In this document: piece after piece, positions 1 to 8,703 of the stretch
Layout of the letters: each line of letters opens with the position of its first letter
How positions within the stretch are numbered: position 1 is the first letter of the stretch
Assembly (NCBI RefSeq): GCF_002797675.1
Contig: NZ_PGEX01000001.1
Coordinates: forward strand, 2,852,001-2,916,000
Source: Hallerella succinigenes
GTDB lineage: Bacteria > Fibrobacterota > Fibrobacteria > Fibrobacterales > Fibrobacteraceae
Direction: 5' to 3'
Length of the DNA stretch: 64,000 bases
The notes under the pieces: model-generated
What the model was told of the DNA's origin: nothing
What the model saw: the letters and a program-made list of their open reading frames with translations, nothing else
The model's database searches: none
Program-made: the position numbers and the translations under genes

Positions 1-1537
1 TCTTCATACGTTCGATTTCGTCTTCGGAAAGGCCACTGGAGGTCGTAATCTTGATGGACTGTTCCTTGCCGGTTTCCTTGTCCTTAGCGCTCACGTGCAC
101 AATGCCGTTTGCGTCGATGTCGAAGGTGACTTCGATCTGTGGCACGCCACGCGGCTTCGGGCTGATACCCGTCAAGTCGAAGTGGCCGAGGGTGCGGTTG
201 TCGCGAGCGTAAGTACGTTCACCCTGAAGAACGTGAATCGTCACAGCGGACTGGTTATCTTCTGCGGTCGAGAACACCTGGCTCTTCTTGGTCGGAATCG
301 TCGTGTTGCGGTCGATGAGCTTCGTCATCACGCCGCCGAGGGTTTCGATACCGAGGGAAAGCGGGGTCACGTCGAGGAGAAGGACGTCCTTCACGGAAGA
401 GTCACCGGAAAGAACTGCACCTTGGACAGCTGCGCCGATCGCGACAACTTCGTCCGGGTTCACGCCCTTGTTCGGTTCCTTGCCGAAGAATTCCTTCACC
501 TTCGCCTGGACTGCCGGGATACGGGTAGAACCGCCGACGAGGAGAACTTCGTCGATGTCGGAAAGGCTAAGGCCAGAGTCTGCCAAGCACTTCTTGCACG
601 GTTCAATCGTACGTTCGACAAGTTCAGCGGTGAGCTGGTCGAACTTGGCGCGGCTGAGGGTCAGGTCCAAATGCTTCGGACCGGTAGCGTCTGCCGTAAT
701 GAACGGAAGGTTAATGTTCGTGGAAGTGGTGGCGGAAAGGTCGATCTTCGCCTTTTCTGCCGCATCCTTCAAACGTTGGAGAGCCATCTTGTCGCTCTTC
801 AGGTCGATGGAGGGATTTTCCTTCTTGAATTCGTCGTTGATCCAGTCGATGATGACTTCGTCGAAGTTGTCACCGCCGAGCATGGTATCACCGTTCGTAG
901 CCTTCACGGAGAACATACCGTCGTCGATTTCGAGGATCGAGATATCGAATGTACCACCGCCGAGATCATACACGGCAACCTTTTCGCTCTTCTTGGAGTC
1001 AAGGCCGTAGGCGAGGGCAGCAGCCGTCGGTTCGTTCACAATGCGGAGAACGTCGAGACCGGCGATCTTGCCTGCATCCTTCGTTGCCTGACGCTGGGAG
1101 TCGCTGAAGTAAGCCGGAACCGTAATCACAGCCTGTGTCACCGGCTGGCCGAGGTAATCTTCAGCGGTCTTTTTCATGGACTGAAGAACCATGGCGGAAA
1201 TTTCCGGAGGTGCGAATTCCTTGTCGCCGATCTTCACGCGGACAAGATCGTTGCCCGAACCGATGAGTTTGTACGGCATGTGCTTTTCTGCATCGGAGCA
1301 TTCGCCGGCATGACGGCCCATGAAACGCTTGATGGAGTAAATCGTGTTTTCAGGATTGGTAATTGCCTGACGCTTTGCGACGTGGCCGACGAGGCGTTCG
1401 CCGTTCTTGCCGAATGCAACGATAGACGGGGTGGTGCGGAAACCTTCCGGGTTTGCGATCACGACCGGCTTACCGCCTTCCATCACGGCGACGCAACTGT
1501 TCGTTGTACCGAGGTCAATACCGATAATCTTGCTCAT
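1..1537 (-). CDS. dnaK: DnaK (Hsp70) molecular chaperone, 3' end cut by window
   Basis: ATP-dependent Hsp70 chaperone of the cytoplasm, working with DnaJ and GrpE. About 512 N-terminal residues are present. The start shows the phosphate-binding [12 protein letters not shown] motif, so the ATPase domain (about 1-385) is complete, as is most of the substrate-binding beta domain; the C-terminal lid (roughly 120 residues) lies beyond the window edge. The start is ATG at 1535-1537, preceded on the minus strand by a good AAGGAGATT ribosome site. It follows grpE by 113 bp and has its own -24/-12 promoter (1581-1596). Identity is certain; only the end is missing. Confidence 0.97.
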   Translation of the reverse strand, partial: MSKIIGIDLGTTNSCVAVMEGGKPVVIANPEGFRTTPSIVAFGKNGERLVGHVAKRQAITNPENTIYSIKRFMGRHAGECSDAEKHMPYKLIGSGNDLVRVKIGDKEFAPPEISAMVLQSMKKTAEDYLGQPVTQAVITVPAYFSDSQRQATKDAGKIAGLDVLRIVNEPTAAALAYGLDSKKSEKVAVYDLGGGTFDISILEIDDGMFSVKATNGDTMLGGDNFDEVIIDWINDEFKKENPSIDLKSDKMALQRLKDAAEKAKIDLSATTSTNINLPFITADATGPKHLDLTLSRAKFDQLTAELVERTIEPCKKCLADSGLSLSDIDEVLLVGGSTRIPAVQAKVKEFFGKEPNKGVNPDEVVAIGAAVQGAVLSGDSSVKDVLLLDVTPLSLGIETLGGVMTKLIDRNTTIPTKKSQVFSTAEDNQSAVTIHVLQGERTYARDNRTLGHFDLTGISPKPRGVPQIEVTFDIDANGIVHVSAKDKETGKEQSIKITTSSGLSEDEIERMK

Positions 1538-1580
1538 AACTGTAATCTCCTTAAACTTTTTTATTTCCGACCTAGTTTTA

Positions 1581-1596
1581 GCAAAATGCGTGCCAA
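1581..1596 (-). promoter_or_regulatory. sigma-54-type (-24/-12) promoter of dnaK
   Basis: Read on the minus strand: TTGGCACGCATTTTGC. The GG and GC doublets have the exact 12-position spacing of the RpoN consensus TTGGCAC-N5-TTGC. The predicted start of transcription is near 1569, giving a leader of about 32 nt before the dnaK ATG. The same element in the same orientation precedes grpE and groES. This is a sequence match; use by sigma-54 is inferred. Confidence 0.72.
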
Positions 1597-1647
1597 ACTC
1601 GTCAGATGCTTAAATTTGTTGAATTTCGCGGGCTTCTCACACCCTGT

Positions 1648-1662
1648 GTTTCATTTTGAAGC
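1648..1662. promoter_or_regulatory. 15-bp palindrome upstream of dnaK promoter (candidate activator site A)
   Basis: GTTTCATTTTGAAGC is an inverted repeat (GTTTCA-N3-TGAAAC with one mismatch). Its centre (1655) is 74 bp upstream of the -12 GC of the dnaK promoter. It overlaps the grpE stop codon. Two related palindromes occur at grpE and groES at spacings that differ by 10 bp. Confidence 0.6.
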
Positions 1663-2304
1663 AGAACCGGACGAAACGATTACCTTGGCGGTCTTCAAAA
1701 GCTTGTTCTTGAGCTTGTAACCTTTCTGGAAAACCTGCACCACGTGGGATTCCGGAACGGTATCCGATGGCTGGTTCATCAGGGCTTCTTGTTCGTTCGG
1801 GTCAAATTCCTGGCCGACCGGGTCGATTTGCACGAGGCCAGCGTCCGTGAGGATTTTATAGAACTGGTCGTGGATCATCTGGATGCCCTTGGAGAATGCG
1901 TCAAAGTCTTTCTGTTGGTTGTTTTCCGGAGCCGCGGCGCGTTCGAAGTTGTCGAGTACTTCGGAAAGCTTTTCGAGGAGTTTTCCGTTTGCGGTTTCGA
2001 TCAAATCGAGCTGTTCCTTGGCGGTGCGGCGGCGGAAATTGTCGAATTCCGCCATCAAACGGACGAACTTATCTGCTGCAGCATTTGCCTGTTCCTTCAG
2101 CGCGGCATTTTCTGCCTGGAGCTTCTGAAGTTCTGCGTCCTTTGGATCGATTGGCTGAGCTTCTTCTGCCTTTGCTTCTTCGGCGGCTTTTTCTTCTGCT
2201 GCCGGAGCTTCTTCCGGCTTAATGCCGGCAATCTCTTCTGCCTGCTTCAGAATGTCGTCGTTTGCTGCGGATTCCTGTGGGTTCTTTTCCTGTTCTTCTG
2301 CCAT
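1651..2304 (-). CDS. grpE: GrpE nucleotide exchange factor
   Basis: Nucleotide exchange factor that releases ADP from DnaK. It has 217 residues. The first ~75 residues are Glu/Ala-rich, low complexity and probably disordered. A long helix follows, with the typical AEFDNFRRRTAKE segment, and then the compact C-terminal beta domain with the family-typical FDPNEQEAL stretch. The N-terminal extension is longer than in Escherichia coli GrpE. It lies directly upstream of dnaK in the same direction. hrcA is not next to it; the upstream gene is groEL, separated by the groEL terminator and a separate -24/-12 promoter. Confidence 0.95.
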   Translation of the reverse strand: MAEEQEKNPQESAANDDILKQAEEIAGIKPEEAPAAEEKAAEEAKAEEAQPIDPKDAELQKLQAENAALKEQANAAADKFVRLMAEFDNFRRRTAKEQLDLIETANGKLLEKLSEVLDNFERAAAPENNQQKDFDAFSKGIQMIHDQFYKILTDAGLVQIDPVGQEFDPNEQEALMNQPSDTVPESHVVQVFQKGYKLKNKLLKTAKVIVSSGSASK

Positions 2305-2361
2305 GATTTTATTTAAGCCTTTATGTTAAAAATCGTTTTGTAAAAGTTCGCATTTCTAAAT

Positions 2362-2377
2362 GCAAAATCCATGCCAA
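2362..2377 (-). promoter_or_regulatory. sigma-54-type (-24/-12) promoter of grpE
   Basis: Minus strand reads TTGGCATGGATTTTGC, a -24/-12 element with perfect GG/GC spacing. Predicted initiation is near 2350, about 46 nt before the grpE ATG (2304). It is the second of three copies in the chaperone block. Confidence 0.7.
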
Positions 2378-2418
2378 AGCGAAAAATGGGGGATTTGAAG
2401 CGTTTTGAATCTTTAGGT

Positions 2419-2433
2419 GTTTCGTTTTGAAAC
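2419..2433. promoter_or_regulatory. 15-bp palindrome upstream of grpE promoter (candidate activator site B)
   Basis: GTTTCGTTTTGAAAC matches the inverted repeat GTTTCA-N3-TGAAAC with one change. The centre (2426) is 64 bp upstream of the -12 GC of the grpE promoter. It is embedded in a longer interrupted palindrome (2420-2437) and abuts the groEL terminator stem. Confidence 0.6.
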
Positions 2434-2436
2434 GAA

Positions 2437-2462
2437 AAAGACCGTGCGTTAGCACGGTCTTT
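2437..2462 (-). terminator. Intrinsic terminator of groES-groEL
   Basis: Perfect 11-bp stem AAAGACCGTGC / GCACGGTCTTT with a 4-nt loop, starting 24 bp after the groEL stop. On the minus strand the second arm is followed by a T-rich run (TTTTTCGTTT), so it terminates groEL transcription before grpE. Confidence 0.85.
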
Positions 2463-2485
2463 CAAAGTCTTGAGCTTTGGAACGA

Positions 2486-4126
<1,641 letters not shown>

Positions 4127-4161
4127 CTAATTCTTGAAATATTTTGAGGTCTGTCCGTGTA

Positions 4162-4443
4162 TTAGAGGATTGCGAAAATATCGCTTTCACGAACGATCAG
4201 ATATTCTTTGCCATCGACGGTCACTTCCGTACCGCTGTACTTGCCATAAAGAACCTTATCGCCGACCTTGACGTCCATGGCGATAGCCTTGCCATTTTCG
4301 TCCTTCTTGCCCGGACCAGCGGCGATAACGGTGCCCTGCATCGGCTTTTCTTTAGCGTTATCAGGAATGTAAAGTCCGCTGACGGTCTTATCTTCTGCCG
4401 GAGCCGGTTCAATGAGAACTCTGTCTGCAAGTGGCTTAATCAT
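4162..4443 (-). CDS. groES: GroES (Hsp10) co-chaperonin
   Basis: Ten-kDa lid subunit for GroEL, 93 residues. It begins [12 protein letters not shown] and contains the mobile-loop region ([10 protein letters not shown]) and the [14 protein letters not shown] strand typical of the family. It is first in the groES-groEL operon. A GGTACACCC-like sequence precedes the ATG on the minus strand. Its leader is about 55 nt from the predicted -24/-12 promoter at 4510-4525. Confidence 0.97.
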   Translation of the reverse strand: MIKPLADRVLIEPAPAEDKTVSGLYIPDNAKEKPMQGTVIAAGPGKKDENGKAIAMDVKVGDKVLYGKYSGTEVTVDGKEYLIVRESDIFAIL

Positions 4444-4509
4444 AGTGGGTGTACCTCTTTGTTGAAATGTTTCTCAGCTTTCGCTGCCTTTGTTCAGTCA
4501 AGGACTATG

Positions 4510-4525
4510 CAAGAATCGTGCCAAA
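4510..4525 (-). promoter_or_regulatory. sigma-54-type (-24/-12) promoter of groES-groEL
   Basis: Minus strand reads TTGGCACGATTCTTGC followed by A, a textbook RpoN -24/-12 match with correct spacing. Predicted transcription start is near 4498. This is the best match to consensus of the three chaperone promoters. Confidence 0.75.
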
Positions 4526-4586
4526 GCATAAAACGGGATTTTTTAGGGCTTTTTGGGGATATTTTGGGAAAAGTGTTTCACGGAAT

Positions 4587-4601
4587 GTTTCAAAATGAAA
4601 C
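4587..4601. promoter_or_regulatory. Perfect 15-bp palindrome upstream of groES promoter (candidate activator site C)
   Basis: GTTTCAAAATGAAAC is a perfect GTTTCA-N3-TGAAAC inverted repeat. Its centre (4594) is 84 bp upstream of the -12 GC of the groES promoter. Extra half-sites lie nearby: GTTTCA at 4575-4580 and TGAAAC at 4623-4628. It is also in the upstream region of the divergent IMP cyclohydrolase gene. Confidence 0.65.
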
Positions 4602-4676
4602 AAAAAGCAAAATGGCGAAAAATGAAACGAAAACGGCGTTCCTTTTCTATATTTGCCGCAAAACAACGAGGTCATG

Positions 4677-5408
4677 ATGAGCTATCAGTCTAAAGCAGAA
4701 GAAAATTTCCAGAATCTTTCCAAGAATCCGTATCCGGGTCGCGGAATCGTTCTCGGCACGTCTCCGGATGGAAAGTCCTTTGTTCAGGTCTACTGGATCA
4801 TGGGCCGCAGCGTCAATAGCCGCAACCGTGTTTTCGAACTGGAAGATACGGGCTTTGTGAAGACCAAAGCTTTTGATGAAAGCAAGCTCACCGACCCGCA
4901 TCTCATCATTTACTATCCGGCTCGCCACCTGCCGAATTCCCACATCATCACGAACGGCGACCAGACGGACACGATTTTTGACGGCATCCGCTTGGGCGGT
5001 TCTTTCGAAAGCGCTCTCGCCACCCGTGAATACGAAGATGATGCTCCGAACTTCACCCCGCGCATTTCCGGCGTCACGTACCGTTCCGCAAGTCCGTATG
5101 TGTACCAGCTTTCGGTCCTCAAGTCCGAAGACAATTCCGAAGATGCAGGCTGCATTCGCGAAACGTTCAGCTATGAAAAGGCTCTTCCGGGCCTTGGCCA
5201 CTTCGTCTCGACCTATGTGACGAATGGCAGCCCGATTCCGTCTTTCGCAGGCGTTCCGCAGTGGATGCCGATTTTTGACACCGCAGAAAAGACTCTGGAT
5301 GCTTATTGGAAGGCTCTCGACGCAGACAATAAGGTTTCTTTGCTTGTGAAGTGGATTGACCGCGACACGTTCGCCGCGAAGACTTTGATTGTGAACAAGC
5401 TAGGCTAA
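4677..5408 (+). CDS. IMP cyclohydrolase (PurO/PF07826-like)
   Basis: Predicted to close the ring of FAICAR to give IMP, the last step of purine synthesis. The protein (243 residues from this start) resembles the archaeal PurO-like IMP cyclohydrolase family, not the PurH domain: NPYPGRGIVLG near the start, an N-terminal SVNSRNRVF segment, the ITNGDQTDTI motif and a REYEDDAPNFTPRI block. It is longer than archaeal PurO (about 200). ATG at 4677 was preferred over 4674 because GAGG (4668-4671) is better spaced. It is transcribed divergently from groES and ends at a strong terminator. Confidence 0.82.
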   Translation: MSYQSKAEENFQNLSKNPYPGRGIVLGTSPDGKSFVQVYWIMGRSVNSRNRVFELEDTGFVKTKAFDESKLTDPHLIIYYPARHLPNSHIITNGDQTDTIFDGIRLGGSFESALATREYEDDAPNFTPRISGVTYRSASPYVYQLSVLKSEDNSEDAGCIRETFSYEKALPGLGHFVSTYVTNGSPIPSFAGVPQWMPIFDTAEKTLDAYWKALDADNKVSLLVKWIDRDTFAAKTLIVNKLG

Positions 5409-5448
5409 GCCTTTTAGTGAACACGGCTAAACGCGCCTTTTGAAGATG

Positions 5449-5480
5449 CCCGAAAGTTGGTGACGACTTTCGGGTTTTCT
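5449..5480 (+). terminator. Intrinsic terminator after IMP cyclohydrolase gene
   Basis: A 9-bp stem CCCGAAAGT / ACTTTCGGG with an 8-nt loop, followed by TTTTCT, 40 bp after the stop codon. Confidence 0.85.
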
Positions 5481-5516
5481 ATTTGAATGAAAAACAAAGA
5501 CTTTAGGGGAGAATGC

Positions 5517-5930
5517 GTGTATCAGATTTCCACGTTGAACGCATTACCGCTGGGTTATACCCGAAAGGTCGTTACCGTTGCGGACCTTTTGGCGCATGGC
5601 GATACGGGCCTTGGTACTTTTGAAAATCTGGATGGGGAAATGATCGTTTCGACGGGAGTGCCTTTTGCATCGGTTGGATGGTTGAAAGGCTTTGGTCTGA
5701 ACAGCATGCACATTGTGCGAATCGACTGTTTCTTTGAAAAGGTGGATGCCCGTTCGGAAAACGGTCTAAGAACCCAGCACGTGGAACTGAAAGAGCTGCT
5801 CGGGATGAATCAAAAAGCCTTTACTTTTGAAAGAAACTTACTCCCTGAACAAGGCGTCCTAGAAGGACATCAAGCAGGTGGAGCAGGGAAAGGGTTAATT
5901 TACTTTTTTAACGCTGAAAGAAATTCCTGA
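5517..5930 (+). pseudogene. Decayed alpha-acetolactate decarboxylase (AlsD/BudA) remnant
   Basis: Acetolactate decarboxylase makes acetoin from acetolactate. The first ~45 residues match the family closely (YQISTLNAL, LLAHGDTGLGTF, LDGEMI). The family is normally about 240 residues; here only about 137 remain. The stretch between LDGEMI and PFASV is shortened by about 20 residues, and the zinc-binding HxHF region and C-terminal beta domain are missing. A short AGG-containing piece (HQAGGAG) near the end may be a leftover of the later AGGH motif. GTG at 5517 follows AGGGGAG at good spacing; ATG 5487 is in frame upstream. The 3' end overlaps the opposite ABC ATPase gene. Probably non-functional. 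Confidence 0.7.
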
Positions 5931-6646
5931 AGGCGGGCATCCTTGGGGTGGTCGAAAATTTCTTCCGGAGAACCGTCTTCCTTGATGATTCCATCCGAGA
6001 AGAAGAGCACGCGATTGGCGACTTCTTTGGCGAAATTCATTTCGTGGGTTACGACGAGCATGGTCATGCCGGATAGGGCGAGTTCCTTCATGATTTTGAG
6101 AACTTCTCCGACCATTTCCGGATCGAGCGCGCTTGTGGGCTCGTCGAACAGGAGCACTTCTGGATTCATGGCAAGAGCGCGTGCGATTGCGATGCGCTGC
6201 TGCTGTCCACCGGAAAGTTGTGCCGGATAATGATCGGCCCTGTCGGAAAGTCCTACGCGCGCTAAAAGTTCGCGAGCTTTTGTTTCGGCTTCGGCTTTGG
6301 AGAGGAGACCGAGCTTTGCCGGGGCAAACTGGATGTTTTTGAGGGCGGTCATGTTCTTGAACAGGTTGAACTGTTGGAAGACCATTCCTACGCGCTTTCG
6401 GATGTCCGGCTTAGAAGTCTTTTTTTGAAGAATGCTTTCTCCGTCAAGGAGAATGTCGCCACTTGTCGGATTTTCGAGAAGATTCAGCTGGCGTAAAAAA
6501 GTGGATTTTCCACAACCTGAAGGCCCGATGATTGCAATGACATCGCCTTTGTGAACATCCAAGGAGACGTTCTTGAGAATCTGCTTTTCGCCATAAGCTT
6601 TGCAGAGATTCTTGACCTGAATCAAAATTTCACTATTAGCGTTCAT
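5900..6646 (-). CDS. Polar amino-acid ABC transporter ATPase (GlnQ/HisP type)
   Basis: Cytoplasmic ATPase that powers amino-acid uptake. It has 248 residues with Walker [10 protein letters not shown] (~40-48), Q-loop, the signature [15 protein letters not shown], Walker [13 protein letters not shown] and a switch His (VTHEM). The sequence groups with the GlnQ/HisP/ArtP family. Its start overlaps the end of the upstream binding-protein/permease gene by 11 bp, so the two form an operon. The exact amino acid cannot be read from the sequence. Confidence 0.93.
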   Translation of the reverse strand: MNANSEILIQVKNLCKAYGEKQILKNVSLDVHKGDVIAIIGPSGCGKSTFLRQLNLLENPTSGDILLDGESILQKKTSKPDIRKRVGMVFQQFNLFKNMTALKNIQFAPAKLGLLSKAEAETKARELLARVGLSDRADHYPAQLSGGQQQRIAIARALAMNPEVLLFDEPTSALDPEMVGEVLKIMKELALSGMTMLVVTHEMNFAKEVANRVLFFSDGIIKEDGSPEEIFDHPKDARLQEFLSALKK

Positions 6647-8129
6647 TTTTCTTCATCCTCTTTTCAAGCTTAGAGACGACGGTAGAAAGGCCCGCAACGA
6701 GTACAAAATAAATTGCGGCGACGGCAAGAAGCGGGAGCATGGCTTCGTATGTCATGCTGCGGATAATGTCTCCGCCACGGGTTAGGTCGGTGAGACCAAT
6801 GTAGCCGACAATCGAAGTTTCCTTGATGAGGGAAACGAATTCGTTTGTCAGGGCGGGCATGGAATTTTTAAAGGCTTGCGGATAGACGATGTAGAAGAGG
6901 ACTGTGCGGAATCGGAGACCGAGGCTGCGACCCGCTTCGATTTGCCCAGGATCCACACCCTTGATGCCGCTGCGGATAATTTCGGAAACGTAGGCTCCGG
7001 AATTCAAGCCGAATGCGATGATGGCGACAAGAATCTTGTTGATGTTGACGGATGAAAATACGACATAGTAAATGATCAAAAGTTGGACCATCATCGGGGT
7101 TCCGCGAATGACGGCGAGATAAACTTTGCCGATGGCGTTAGGAATTTTGTAACGTCCGTTGTATTCGTTGTTCACGCGGAACATGGCGATGAGGAAGCCG
7201 ATGACAATGCCAAGAAGGGCTGCGAAGAAGGAAATGAGGAGCGTGTTTCCGAGGCCTTGGACGATAAATTTCCAACGGGCATCCTTGATGAAATTCTTGT
7301 AAAAGTGTTCGGAGAAACTTTCTTCAAGCTCGTCGTTTTTTTCTCCGCGGACGATGACGACGATTTTGGAAAGCGTGTAATTGTCTGTAAAATGGATGGA
7401 TTTTTTGCGTTCTTCGGTCACGGAGAATCCGGCAAAACCCATGTCGGCCTTGCCTGAGGAAACGGCGTTGATGATCGCGTCGAATTCAATATCCTGGATT
7501 TCAAGGGTGCGCCCGAGGAAATCGGCGATATAATAGCAGATGTCGATGTCTAAACCGATGATTTGGTTGCCTGCGTGATATTCGTATGGAGGAAATTGCG
7601 CGTTGGTCGCGAGAACGAGCTTCGGACCGTTCTGGACTTTTGGCGTGTAACGGAATTCGCTTGTGCGGTTGATGTATCGGTTGAATAGGGAATCGTAAAT
7701 TCCGTTCGCCTTCATCTCTCGGATGGCGAGGTTGACGCTGTCGAGAAGGCTTTTATTTTCCTTGGCGATGACTCCGGCGTAGAATTCTTCGACAAAAACT
7801 TCGTCGAGGATGCGAAGCGATGGGTTTTGCTTGACAAAAGCCTTTGCCGGTTCGTCGTCGCTCATAACGGCATCGATTTTTCCTTGACGGAGAGCCTGGA
7901 TCGCATCGGCGAGTTTGGTATAGCGTTCCACATCGATCTTGGCAGTGTCTCCTCCGAAGTCCGATGCATAGATGTCGGCGGTGTTGCCGATCTGGACGCC
8001 TACTTTTTTGTGGCCTAGGTCTTGGATGGAAAAAACGCGGTTCTGGAGGGCGTTTTGGGAATTTTCGCAGGCGGTGATGGCGAGCGAGATAAACAAACTT
8101 GTAAGGAATAGAAGTGTGTTCCGGATCAT
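6636..8129 (-). CDS. Amino-acid ABC transporter fused binding-protein/permease lipoprotein, permuted binding domain
   Basis: Fusion of a periplasmic family-3 binding domain with a HisM/GlnP-type permease (497 residues). Residues 1-21 form a lipoprotein signal with lipobox ITAC (Cys21). Residues ~31-155 match the second lobe of the binding fold ([21 protein letters not shown]). Residues ~168-262 match the first lobe ([24 protein letters not shown]). The lobe order is therefore reversed, a circular permutation. Ligand-contact residues of both lobes (Arg241, Asp91/92 region) are kept. Residues ~285-490 are the permease with the EAA-type loop ([10 protein letters not shown]). ATG at 8129 was chosen because the signal peptide begins there. 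Operon with the ATPase gene. Confidence 0.88.
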   Translation of the reverse strand: MIRNTLLFLTSLFISLAITACENSQNALQNRVFSIQDLGHKKVGVQIGNTADIYASDFGGDTAKIDVERYTKLADAIQALRQGKIDAVMSDDEPAKAFVKQNPSLRILDEVFVEEFYAGVIAKENKSLLDSVNLAIREMKANGIYDSLFNRYINRTSEFRYTPKVQNGPKLVLATNAQFPPYEYHAGNQIIGLDIDICYYIADFLGRTLEIQDIEFDAIINAVSSGKADMGFAGFSVTEERKKSIHFTDNYTLSKIVVIVRGEKNDELEESFSEHFYKNFIKDARWKFIVQGLGNTLLISFFAALLGIVIGFLIAMFRVNNEYNGRYKIPNAIGKVYLAVIRGTPMMVQLLIIYYVVFSSVNINKILVAIIAFGLNSGAYVSEIIRSGIKGVDPGQIEAGRSLGLRFRTVLFYIVYPQAFKNSMPALTNEFVSLIKETSIVGYIGLTDLTRGGDIIRSMTYEAMLPLLAVAAIYFVLVAGLSTVVSKLEKRMKKNER

Positions 8130-8260
8130 CTGTTTCGATTTGTTTAATGGGTTCTGCTTTAAATTTAGTTTATATTTAACAGAGATTTTTTGAAAAAGTG
8201 GGTTTATGAAGGAAATGAGCGTTATTCTAAGCGTGTAATTCAAAATCCTGTGAGGCGAAA

Positions 8261-8551
8261 ATGAAATTGCGCAAAATTCTTTTGGGTATCTCGGTCCTTC
8301 TCGCGATGGGAAGTGTGAGCTATGCGGCAACGGCAAGCGAAACCGTTGACAAGGCTGCCGCCGGAACCGAAAAAGGCATTAAAAAGGGTGCTGCCGGAAC
8401 TGAAAAAGGTGTCAAGAAAGGTGCCGCCGGTGCTGAAAAAGGTGTCAAAAAAGGGGCTGCCGGAGCCGAAAAGGGAATCACGAAGGCGGCAGAAGGCACC
8501 GAAAAAGGTTTGACCAAGGCTGCGAACGCGGTTTCGAATTTTTTCAAGTAA
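8261..8551 (+). CDS. Small exported 11-residue-repeat protein (LEA/synuclein-like repeats)
   Basis: A 96-residue protein with a clear Sec signal peptide (1-22, cleavage after SYA). Residues 33-87 are five tandem 11-residue units of the form AAGTEKGIKKG, alternating Ala/Gly, Glu-Lys and Lys-Lys positions. Such 11-mers typically form amphipathic 11/3 helices, as in LEA group 3 proteins and synucleins; that is an analogy of pattern, not homology. The corresponding DNA (8357-8521) is a 33-bp tandem repeat. It is transcribed divergently from the transporter gene. Function unknown. Confidence 0.8.
   Translation: MKLRKILLGISVLLAMGSVSYAATASETVDKAAAGTEKGIKKGAAGTEKGVKKGAAGAEKGVKKGAAGAEKGITKAAEGTEKGLTKAANAVSNFFK
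8357..8521 (+). repeat. 33-bp tandem repeat (about 5 copies) inside the 11-mer repeat gene
   Basis: Five in-frame 33-bp units, each encoding a GTEKGIKKGAA-type 11-mer with mostly synonymous or conservative differences. The middle three units are the most alike. Such repeats can change copy number by slippage or recombination. Confidence 0.75.
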
Positions 8552-8703
8552 TCAAGCTTATTCGTATTCTAAAAGTCCAGAGGGAATCCTTTGGGCTTTT
8601 TGGAACTTTTCTCTTTTTAACACGACTTTAACACGTTTTTTGCCCATAAAAAGGCTTTCTTTTTCCATCTCAGAATATTTTAATTCTAAAAAGGAGATGG
8701 GCT

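Noticed and set aside
1-1537. Long plus-strand open reading frames opposite dnaK (for example 95-1720)
   Set aside because: They are antisense shadows of the GC-biased dnaK codons; the minus-strand product is unmistakable DnaK. The same applies to long antisense frames over groEL, pepF, ftsH, proA and rsh.
8357-8521. 33-bp tandem repeat as a CRISPR array
   Set aside because: Units are contiguous, in frame and coding, with no unique spacers.
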